Assembly: GCA_004299465.1 (NCBI GenBank)
Contig: SCST01000735.1
Span: 1-6,418, forward strand
Direction of reading: 5' to 3'
From: Methylovulum sp.
Lineage (GTDB): Bacteria > Pseudomonadota > Gammaproteobacteria > Methylococcales > Methylomonadaceae
Length of the DNA: 6,418 nt
Of this stretch, positions 1 to 5,552 are shown piece by piece (position 1 is the stretch's first letter; each line of letters starts with the position of its first letter). Made by a program: the position numbers and the translations under genes. The notes under the pieces were generated by a model, which did no database searches, was not told where the DNA came from, and saw only the letters and a program-made list of their open reading frames with translations.

Positions 1-197
1 ACAACAGCAGCCAATTCAGCATCTTCGAGCTTATCCAGCAATATTTCATAAGCTTTAGCCGGAATGCAATAAAACGCAGGTTCATTATGGTCAAGAATTG
101 CCACCGGAAAACCATTGCCAGCGGCTACTGTTGCTAATGGATTATTTTTTAGTTCTGCAAGGCTGGCGGCGGTTTCTGCAAGAACGGTGGTTGGCAT
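1..197 (-). CDS. StbD/Phd-YefM-type antitoxin (C-terminus beyond window)
   Basis: Likely antitoxin of a RelBE/StbDE-like type II toxin-antitoxin pair; such proteins bind their own promoter and neutralise a cognate ribosome-targeting toxin. The visible 65 residues begin MPTTVLAETAASLAELKNNP and continue with a PVAILDHNEPAFY segment and PAKAYEILLDKLEDAELA. This follows the StbD pattern as I remember it: an S-x-S/A-ELKKNP start, VAILNHNKPAVYLVP centre and a KAYE-x-x-x-D-LED-x-ELA helix. Family members are about 80-85 residues, so roughly 20 residues are missing past position 1. The start is chosen because GGAGA lies five bases upstream of the ATG (minus-strand order). The toxin gene would be expected just beyond the left edge and cannot be seen here. 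The gene lies downstream of fhcA in the same direction. Family assignment is from remembered motifs, not a search. Confidence 0.8.
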   Translation of the reverse strand, partial: MPTTVLAETAASLAELKNNPLATVAAGNGFPVAILDHNEPAFYCIPAKAYEILLDKLEDAELAAV

Positions 198-245
198 GTT
201 TTTCTCCATTTTTTTATGTCAGTATCTTAGCCCAATGGCTAATCA

Positions 246-404
246 TCATATTTTTCGCTTAATAAACGGACGATTATCTGTTAAATCTGTAAGGGTTTTC
301 ATGTCAAATTGAGCTAATCCAACAATGCTTTTAACATCGTAGAATCCCAATTTTCTCAACACTGGGGCTATAGCTGCCCACGCCGAATTAATATCTTGAT
401 TCAT
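246..404 (-). CDS. Small hypothetical protein, 52 aa, possibly a truncated N-terminus
   Basis: Reads MNQDINSAWAAIAPVLRKLG at the start, then FYDVKSIVGLAQFDMKTLTD and LTDNRPFIKRKI. I do not recognise the family. The composition looks like real protein: two amphipathic helices around residues 5-19 and 23-41, no signal peptide and no membrane segment. The ATG lies five bases after the fhcA stop codon, so it could be translated by coupling; no good Shine-Dalgarno site is visible before it. The abrupt basic end (PFIKRKI) after a helical start suggests the N-terminal remnant of a longer gene, but I see no continuation of it in the 48 bases before the antitoxin gene. It could also be a chance ORF. 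Its AT-rich sequence matches the antitoxin gene downstream rather than fhcA. Confidence 0.45.
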   Translation of the reverse strand: MNQDINSAWAAIAPVLRKLGFYDVKSIVGLAQFDMKTLTDLTDNRPFIKRKI

Positions 405-409
405 AATGA

Positions 410-2062
410 TTAAATTGTGGGATGCACCGTAATACTCCCCCGCCCATCCTCAGTAATCTCATCATCACTAATTTTAAAGTTGCCCAGTTTCATGGTCAGG
501 TAGCGGTCGAAATATTCTTTCAAACCTTTTTCTACAGACGAATCAAAATCCGGTTTGACCACATGGGTGGTTCCCCATTTGGTTGCCACGACTTTGCCAT
601 CGACCACGACCAATTCGCCATCCTTAAACACATAATCGGGTTTTTCGAACATCTGCTCACGATTAGGGTTGTCGGTGTAGACGGTGATGTCGGCCCAGTT
701 GCCTGCGCTCAAGCCGCCACGGTCTTTCAGGCCGATCAGTTTAGCCGCGCCGGCGCGGGTCATGATGGCGATTTCCTGCAAGCTGTATTCGCGGTCTATC
801 GAGGCCAGCGTGGTCATTTTCTGCGCTTCGGGGTGTATCGTCGCCAGCATGTCATTGCGGAAGCTTTTGTCCATCAGCAGGCGGATCAAATGCGGATAAC
901 TCGTGAACGGCGCGCCGTTGGGGTGGTCGGTGGTCAGGAAAATACGCCACGGGTCTTCGACCAGCAAGAAGGTTTCGAGGCCAATCGCCCATTGCAGCGC
1001 GTTGACGAAATTCTGATCGCGATACTTAAACGGCACGACGCCGCAACCGGCATCGCATTCGATGTCCATCGTGACCCATTTGTTAGGGCTGGCGTGTTTG
1101 TGGTTCGCGTGTTGGCGCATGTTGTCGCCGGACGCCGTGACGGTCTGCCCGAACAGGATTTGCCCGACGTCGATCGTGATATTCTTGTTCTTATTGATCG
1201 CTTCGGCTATCTGCGCAGCCCCGGACGAAAACTTGAAATCGCCTTCGGTGCCGTAGCTGTGGAATTGGATATGCGTCAAATGCATCGGCAGGCCGCCTAT
1301 GCCTTCAATGGTGTCCAGCGTGGTCTGCATATTGCCGGGTACGCCGAGGTTACAGCCGTGCACATGCAAGGGATGACTGACGCCGATTTCCTTGACGGCG
1401 GTTGCCAGCACGCGCAGGATCTCGCGCGGCGTGACGCCGTAATGGGCGTTTTGTTCGTCCAGGTCGAGCTTGCGCTGGTTGAATTTGAACGCATTGATAC
1501 CGCCGGGATTGACGACTTTAATGCCGATCGCCTTGGCCGAGTTAATCGTCCATGCGACATAATCGTTGATGGCTTTCTGGTCTTTTTTAGCCGTCAGCAT
1601 GCGCAGCAAATAATCGTCGCTGCCGAGCATGACGTAACCGCCTTTATCCAAAATGGGGATGTCGCCCATTTCCATGTGCGCCTGGCGGGCGTTAATCGGC
1701 AAAAGCGCAGGCTCGAAACCGGTCGTATAACCCATTTCAGCATAGCGGTAACCGGTCACGAAGGTGCTGGGCATCGCATGGCCGCAGCCGGAACGACAGA
1801 TATGCGTCCTGGCGACCGGGTCGGCCCTGTGGTCTTCCGGCAATAAAGTCCGTGCGATATTGCCCTTGCCGCCGCCGATGTGCGTGTGCATGTCGATGGC
1901 CCCGGACATGACCACTTTGCCTTTCAGGTCATATTCTTTATCGGGTTTGGCTTCAGAAGGCGAGTTGATGATACGTCCGTCCTGGATGTAAATGTCCTGC
2001 TGCTGGCCTGCTATGCCGCTGGCCGGGTCATAGACGATACCGCCGGTGAGTTTGATTAACAT
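410..2062 (-). CDS. fhcA: Formyltransferase/hydrolase complex subunit A (FwdA/FmdA homologue)
   Basis: Cytoplasmic hydrolytic subunit of the FhcABCD complex. It hydrolyses N-formyl-methylofuran to formate and methylofuran, completing tetrahydromethanopterin-linked formaldehyde oxidation. The 550-residue protein has the amidohydrolase-family layout: a small N-terminal beta region (1-50), the metal motif DMHTH at 58-61 with His59 and His61, a likely carboxylated lysine at 182 in the GIKVVNPGG segment, HVHG with His233/His235, LTHIQFHSYG with His264, and TTDHPNG with Asp379. These correspond to the binuclear zinc ligands known in FwdA; which of His233/235 binds metal is inference. A C-terminal beta domain with NWADITVY (455-462) is typical of amidohydrolases. 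Length is normal for the family and the frame is intact. AAGGAAA lies four bases before the ATG. fhcB is upstream on the same strand, but accessory genes sit between them, and neither fhcD nor fhcC follows directly. Confidence 0.96.
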   Translation of the reverse strand: MLIKLTGGIVYDPASGIAGQQQDIYIQDGRIINSPSEAKPDKEYDLKGKVVMSGAIDMHTHIGGGKGNIARTLLPEDHRADPVARTHICRSGCGHAMPSTFVTGYRYAEMGYTTGFEPALLPINARQAHMEMGDIPILDKGGYVMLGSDDYLLRMLTAKKDQKAINDYVAWTINSAKAIGIKVVNPGGINAFKFNQRKLDLDEQNAHYGVTPREILRVLATAVKEIGVSHPLHVHGCNLGVPGNMQTTLDTIEGIGGLPMHLTHIQFHSYGTEGDFKFSSGAAQIAEAINKNKNITIDVGQILFGQTVTASGDNMRQHANHKHASPNKWVTMDIECDAGCGVVPFKYRDQNFVNALQWAIGLETFLLVEDPWRIFLTTDHPNGAPFTSYPHLIRLLMDKSFRNDMLATIHPEAQKMTTLASIDREYSLQEIAIMTRAGAAKLIGLKDRGGLSAGNWADITVYTDNPNREQMFEKPDYVFKDGELVVVDGKVVATKWGTTHVVKPDFDSSVEKGLKEYFDRYLTMKLGNFKISDDEITEDGRGSITVHPTI

Positions 2063-2143
2063 GGGGTTTCCTTAAAAACGGTTTTTTTAATTTAAAAATA
2101 CAGTGAGTTGGTGATAGTTTAGCCGCGTACAAATGTTTGCCGG

Positions 2144-2374
2144 TTATTGGGGAACAACTACGACAGGATTTAAACCCATGCGCGTGGCACGTCTAGCAAA
2201 TTTTTTGTCATCAAAAGAAGCCGCATCGGCACACACTTTATAGCTGGCGTGATGCAAGGCATCGGCAAAATCAAGACCCCATTCAAAGGCTTGCTGTTTC
2301 TGTAACTGATTGTCTTGATTAATGATCGTCAATTCAAAATACTCTAAAAAATGCGCCAACACGTCTTGGCTCAT
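2144..2374 (-). pseudogene. PIN-domain (VapC-type) toxin, N-terminally truncated remnant
   Basis: The 76-residue frame matches only the C-terminal half of a PIN-domain ribonuclease, the usual toxin of VapBC-type pairs. Visible motifs are GLDFADALHHAS (residues 33-44) and SFDDKKFARRA (53-63), with the acidic residues Asp35, Asp38 and Asp55/56, and a VVVVP end. Intact PIN toxins are about 130-140 residues and begin with a hydrophobic strand carrying the first catalytic Asp (D-x-N), followed by a central Glu. Both are absent, and I found no trace of them in any minus-strand frame of the 160 bases upstream. The first ATG has no Shine-Dalgarno site. I infer a dead toxin fragment left by a deletion, without nuclease activity. 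It lies 81 bases upstream of fhcA. A shortened but expressed protein cannot be excluded. Confidence 0.75.
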
Positions 2375-2403
2375 GGCATTTTTGGAAAGCGAATAGCAAT
2401 GTC

Positions 2404-2533
2404 TTATTCATCCAAACTAATCTGCGCTTGCATTTGTTAACCCCCTCTACACTCTGATTTGTAGAAATCAATCTTCTTCGGTAAGGCAGTCAAATCCGTA
2501 GCTGACGCATAGTTTAGTGAAAAGTTTATCAAG
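2404..2533 (-). other. Decayed intergenic stretch with orphan ribosome binding site and nine-codon ORF
   Basis: Between the Uma2 gene and the PIN fragment no full gene fits. On the minus strand a strong Shine-Dalgarno sequence GAGGGGG (2447-2441) lies seven bases before an ATG at 2433-2431, but that frame reads MQAQISLDE and stops at 2406-2404. Past the stop the same frame reads DIAIRFPKMP and stops again. A 32-residue frame (2566-2468, MKFSTLGRTIELDKLFTKLC...) overlaps the 3' end of the Uma2 gene; it has no clear ribosome binding site and no recognisable motif, so I do not call it a gene. The simplest reading is the scar of a lost gene, perhaps the antitoxin and the first half of the PIN toxin. 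Confidence 0.4.
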
Positions 2534-2534
2534 C

Positions 2535-3152
2535 TCAATCGTCCGCCCAAGTGTCGAAAATTTCATTCACGCTCATTTCCAATTCTGGAAATAAATGCGG
2601 TACAGCCATATCATCGTTAGCGTACATTTGTTTTAGTTCATATTTTTGCTGGGCATTTAATACGAATTGGTGAATGGTTTGGTGTTCTGGGAACACTAGC
2701 CAATATTCCGTCACACCGCTTTCTTGATATAACTCGTATTTAATATGAATTTCCCGTTTTGAATTGCCTTTTGAGAGGATTTCAATAATCCAATCGGGTG
2801 CGCCGTTACAGCCTTGTTTATCTAACTTTTCTTCAGGCTGACAAATGACGCATAAATCGGGTTGTACGACGGTTTGTATTTCTTGATTTTTTAAAATGGA
2901 TTTTTTACGGTCGTATAATCGGACATCAAAAGGCGCGGCATAAACGCGGCATTTTTTGTGTTTAAAGTAAACCAATAAATAACGCATTAAATTGCTGGAA
3001 ATATCTTGATGCCTGACATTAGGCGCAGGCGACATAACCATAATTTTGCCTTTGATTAATTCCACGGCTTCTTTTATCTGCCAGGTCAAATAATCGGCAT
3101 AACTGTAGCTTTGGTTTAAATCCAGTTGGTCGAGATGGATGATTTTGGACAT
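2535..3152 (-). CDS. Uma2-family (DUF820) restriction-endonuclease-fold protein
   Basis: A 205-residue protein with the features of the Uma2 family, which has a PD-(D/E)xK nuclease fold and no settled biological role. In order: an N-terminal SYADYLTW helix (16-23), VELIKGKIMVMSPAPNVRHQ (30-49) matching the family's E-x-x-G-x-x-x-x-M-S-P signature, a helix to about residue 66, VQPDLCVI (96-103) with Asp99, APDWIIEILS (118-127) with Glu124, Lys138 in the helix leading to YELYQESGVTEYWLV (139-153). Asp99, Glu124 and Lys138 are the likely active-site set, so it looks catalytically intact. Length is typical. The ribosome binding site is weak (GAGAA). Its sequence is visibly more AT-rich than fhcA and fhcB around it, with many AAA and TTT runs, which fits acquisition by transfer. 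It stands alone between fhcB and a dead toxin fragment. Confidence 0.88.
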   Translation of the reverse strand: MSKIIHLDQLDLNQSYSYADYLTWQIKEAVELIKGKIMVMSPAPNVRHQDISSNLMRYLLVYFKHKKCRVYAAPFDVRLYDRKKSILKNQEIQTVVQPDLCVICQPEEKLDKQGCNGAPDWIIEILSKGNSKREIHIKYELYQESGVTEYWLVFPEHQTIHQFVLNAQQKYELKQMYANDDMAVPHLFPELEMSVNEIFDTWADD

Positions 3153-3168
3153 GGCATTTCTCGGCTTT

Positions 3169-3188
3169 GTTAGATTGGGCTGCCTAAC
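3169..3188. repeat. REP-like inverted repeat remnant
   Basis: A short inverted repeat, GTTAG (3169-3173) and CTAAC (3184-3188), encloses ten bases in the 44-base gap between fhcB and the Uma2 gene. On the minus strand the flank reads TGTAGGTTAGGCAGCCCAA, which resembles the TAGGTTGGG-type arms of dispersed palindromic repeats found beside transferred genes in some bacteria. The stem is only five pairs, so it is at most a degenerate copy; without a genome-wide count this is a suggestion. No T-run follows it on either strand, so it is not a convincing terminator. Confidence 0.3.
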
Positions 3189-3196
3189 CTACATGA

Positions 3197-4453
3197 TTAT
3201 ATGGCCCGTTCTATCGCGTTGAGTACATCCGCGGTACTTGGCAAGCCCGAGTCCCGTAATTTTTTCAGGCGAATCGCCACGACGTTATCCATGCGATACG
3301 CATGGCCAGCATGGTCGATACCAGGCGTGCCGACCGGGATAAACACGTCCGGTTCTTTCGCGAAGGTCATGCCGGAGCGGCCGATGACTATCGTCGGCAA
3401 ATCGGTGACCGGCGGTACGGCATTGACATTAAACGCCTGCACCCAAAGCAGCGCATCGGCTTCGCCGCTTTCCAGCAGCACGCGGGAATCATTCAGGAAC
3501 GGGTCGTATTCGGGATAACCGCGGCTAAAGCGCGTGCGCGCCGGATAGCCGGTCGTCCAACCGCAAACCTGGTTAGCGGTTTGGTCGCCTTCCTTGCCGG
3601 CCAGCGGCAAGCCGGAACAGCGGGTGCTTTGATTGTTAATGTCTTTGATCATCTCGGACAGCGTCTGCACGGTCAACTCGGCCTGGCGATAAGCCAATGC
3701 GCCCGCCGCCCAGGTGACCACGCCGTATTTTGCAGCCTTGAGCTGATCGGCTATGGCCTGTAAATCGGCAACGGCAATACCGCCGACGGCATCGCTACGA
3801 ATCGGCTGTTTTTTCACCAAGGCCCTTAAGACGGCAATCACCGCCGGCAAATCTTCGAGATGGCATTCGTACACTTGCGCCTTGTCGCCGTTAGGCGAAA
3901 CAGACGCGTCGCCGGACGGGGCTTTGCCGAGATAAATGACTTGACGACAACTGGAGTCTTCCAGGAACATCGCGTCCGTCCATAAGTAACGCTCGAAAAA
4001 GCGCGGCGCGAAAGCTTCCAGGTCGGTGCCGACGACCAACAATAAATCGCAACGGTTTTTCACTTCCGCCAAGGTCGTATTCATCCAGCCGGAATCCTGC
4101 AAGGCCAGGAAATTGTTGCGCGCGCCGGTAAAATTCATGTTGTCGACGACCGCGCCGCAACGGTCGGCCAAGGCCAGCAATCCGCGCATGCCGTTGACAT
4201 CGGTCGCGCAACCGCCGAACACCGGCAGTTTGGTGTCTTTCAGCAATGCCGCCACCTTAGCGACGGCAACATCCAGGCCGACTTCGTTGCCGTCGACGCG
4301 CGGGCGGGTGTCGCCGATCGCTTGTTCAAACATCGGCGTGTTGACCGCGCAGCCGTTGGCCATCACTTTCAGCGATACGCCATCGACCCGCACCGTCAGG
4401 TCGTCAGTACCCGTGCCGCAAAAAGGGCTCGGCACTTCAGTTATTTCAGTCAT
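3197..4453 (-). CDS. fhcB: Formyltransferase/hydrolase complex subunit B (FwdB/FmdB homologue)
   Basis: Subunit of the cytoplasmic FhcABCD complex. It is related to FwdB, the molybdopterin-oxidoreductase-like catalytic subunit of archaeal formylmethanofuran dehydrogenase, but the bacterial form is non-redox and is thought to serve a structural role. The 418 residues start with PFCGTGTDDLTVRV (10-23) and ANGCAVNT (32-39), where FwdB has a cysteine cluster (C-x2-C-x3-C ... C) for a 4Fe-4S centre; here only Cys12 and Cys35 remain, so cluster binding is lost. Then come PVFGGCATDVNGMRGLLALA (77-96), DNMNFTGARNN and a Rossmann-like LLLVVGTDLEAF segment, all characteristic of FhcB. The C-terminal end is intact. 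AGGA lies seven bases before the ATG, and a promoter-like sequence lies about 70 bases upstream. It is the first gene of the minus-strand group; fhcA follows after about 1.1 kb of accessory DNA. Confidence 0.93.
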   Translation of the reverse strand: MTEITEVPSPFCGTGTDDLTVRVDGVSLKVMANGCAVNTPMFEQAIGDTRPRVDGNEVGLDVAVAKVAALLKDTKLPVFGGCATDVNGMRGLLALADRCGAVVDNMNFTGARNNFLALQDSGWMNTTLAEVKNRCDLLLVVGTDLEAFAPRFFERYLWTDAMFLEDSSCRQVIYLGKAPSGDASVSPNGDKAQVYECHLEDLPAVIAVLRALVKKQPIRSDAVGGIAVADLQAIADQLKAAKYGVVTWAAGALAYRQAELTVQTLSEMIKDINNQSTRCSGLPLAGKEGDQTANQVCGWTTGYPARTRFSRGYPEYDPFLNDSRVLLESGEADALLWVQAFNVNAVPPVTDLPTIVIGRSGMTFAKEPDVFIPVGTPGIDHAGHAYRMDNVVAIRLKKLRDSGLPSTADVLNAIERAI

Positions 4454-4760
4454 TGAGCTGTCCTTTATTTATTTGTTGGTTCGTTCTAAAAAAGCTGATG
4501 ACCAGCGGTTTTATGTCGGTATTCTAGCGCGAATTAATCGTACTGTCTCAACAAACACGGCCTGGCAAGGCCTTAGGCGGCATCCTCTTGATACACCTCA
4601 ACAAGCTATACCCGCACAATGCCCCGCCATCATATCCCGCCGGTTTAGCCGGTATTTTTTACAAAAATTTACGGCAATCCGTCACATCGTCCGCCCGTTT
4701 TCTTTTGATACCCTGTACCTGCAGTAAAAACAACCATCTACAACAATTGGAGCGTGCAAC
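4454..4760. other. Divergent intergenic region between fhcB and the secreted-protein pair
   Basis: This 307-base stretch carries no convincing gene. It should hold the control regions of fhcB (leftward) and of the 4761 gene (rightward). I see a promoter-like element for fhcB, an 8-base palindrome AAGGCCTT in the stretch around 4565-4572, and a repeated GCCGGT (about 4640-4655) followed by a T-run. For the rightward gene the ribosome binding site GGAG (4749-4752) lies eight bases before the ATG, but no -35/-10 pair with proper spacing stands out: TTGATA near 4706 and TAAAAA are only 14 bases apart. An ORF at 4026-4727 crossing this region is the antisense shadow of fhcB. Confidence 0.6.
4521..4551 (-). 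promoter_or_regulatory. Putative sigma-70 promoter of fhcB
   Basis: On the minus strand TTGAGA (4551-4546) and TAGAAT (4526-4521) are separated by 19 bases. The -10 box differs from TATAAT at one position; the -35 box differs from TTGACA at two, and the spacing is two bases longer than ideal. Transcription would start near 4514 and give a leader of about 60 bases before the fhcB start codon. Predicted by eye only. Confidence 0.4.
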
Positions 4761-5525
4761 ATGTTTAGCAATCAAAGAAAGCTGGTATCCGGCTTATGTT
4801 TACTTACCGTCAGCGTAATATCCATTCCCGGCGCTGGCGCCGCCGACCGGGAAATCGGCGGCTATGTCGACCGGGCCGAAAGCCGGTTTGTGCGTAACGT
4901 CTGGAATTTTGTCAAGAACTTCCAAAGCTGGCAAGCCATAGGCGGCAATCGTTATAAAGAGGTTCAGTATTATTATGCCGAGCCTTTCATGTTCGACGGT
5001 TCACATCAAAACTATGTCGACAAGATGGATGTCGCATATGTCGCGGGCCATGGCAATCAATACTACATCCAGACCAATCAAAGCGCGGGTCAAGGCGTCG
5101 ATTTACGCTTCGTGCCGCCTTACGGCGACCTAGCCAATAACGGGGACCTGGAATTTATGATTATCGAGTCTTGCTACACCGTCACATCGGCGCCGGAAGC
5201 CGCGGATTGGTGGACGCCGTTCTCGCCGATGTTCCAGGGCCTGCACCAATTAGTCGGCTTTCATACCCTCAGCAACTCCGACAACGGCATCCCGAATAAT
5301 TATGCCAATAAGCTCAAAGCAAACGGCGGGGTATGGCAATCCTGGTTTGCCGCCGTCAATGAAGAGCGCTATTGGATATTCAATCCGACCAATTCGGACG
5401 GCTCGCCTTATCCCGGACTCGCCAGTGCGATCATGTACAACTCTACCGAGAATGACCGCCTCGGCGCTTATGCCGCTGATCCCGCCGGCGGCACAGCAGG
5501 CATGAAAACCTGGTGGCAGTATTAA
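4761..5525 (+). CDS. Exported caspase-like (DUF6345-type) putative cysteine peptidase
   Basis: A 254-residue exported protein. Residues 1-27 form a Sec signal peptide: basic start (NQRK), hydrophobic core LVSGLCLLTVSVISI and a small-residue site GAGA before ADRE. The mature part carries two motifs spaced as in clan CD cysteine peptidases (caspases, gingipains, legumain): a hydrophobic strand ending in His-Gly, DVAYVAGHG (His97), and a second ending in Cys, LEFMIIESC (Cys138). Cys138 is the only cysteine of the mature protein, as expected for a catalytic residue in an oxidising compartment. The rest, with W..MFQGLHQLVGFHT (about 150-169) and NGGVWQSWFAA (188-198), matches my memory of DUF6345, a family without assigned function. 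Peptidase activity is inference from the motif pair; a binding role is possible. GGAG lies eight bases before the ATG. The next exported-protein gene starts 27 bases after its stop, indicating an operon. Confidence 0.85.
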   Translation: MFSNQRKLVSGLCLLTVSVISIPGAGAADREIGGYVDRAESRFVRNVWNFVKNFQSWQAIGGNRYKEVQYYYAEPFMFDGSHQNYVDKMDVAYVAGHGNQYYIQTNQSAGQGVDLRFVPPYGDLANNGDLEFMIIESCYTVTSAPEAADWWTPFSPMFQGLHQLVGFHTLSNSDNGIPNNYANKLKANGGVWQSWFAAVNEERYWIFNPTNSDGSPYPGLASAIMYNSTENDRLGAYAADPAGGTAGMKTWWQY

Positions 5526-5552
5526 TCCCAATATTTAACGGAGCACACAATC

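Noticed and set aside
115..312. 65-codon plus-strand frame
   Set aside because: Antisense to the antitoxin gene and the small ORF; no ribosome binding site.
422..1846. 474-codon open frame on the plus strand
   Set aside because: It lies wholly antisense to fhcA, which has clear catalytic motifs; the protein has no recognisable domain and the open frame is a by-product of fhcA codon use.
2066..2090. Imperfect palindrome TTAAAAAC/GTTTTTTTAA before fhcA as a terminator or operator
   Set aside because: It is an A/T homopolymer match with a weak stem that overlaps the fhcA ribosome binding site region; no basis for either role.
2375..3160. Shared AAATGCCATG at the starts of the PIN fragment and the Uma2 gene
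   Set aside because: Only ten bases match and the flanks differ, so it is no evidence of a duplication or integration site.
3302..3763. 153-codon plus-strand frame inside fhcB
   Set aside because: Antisense shadow of fhcB with a His/Arg-rich translation and no support.
4026..4727. 233-codon plus-strand frame running from fhcB into the intergenic region
   Set aside because: Mostly antisense to fhcB; low-complexity Ser/Thr/Arg-rich translation, no ribosome binding site and no motif.
5250..5531. 93-codon minus-strand frame
   Set aside because: Antisense to the DUF6345-type gene, which has a signal peptide, ribosome binding site and family motifs.
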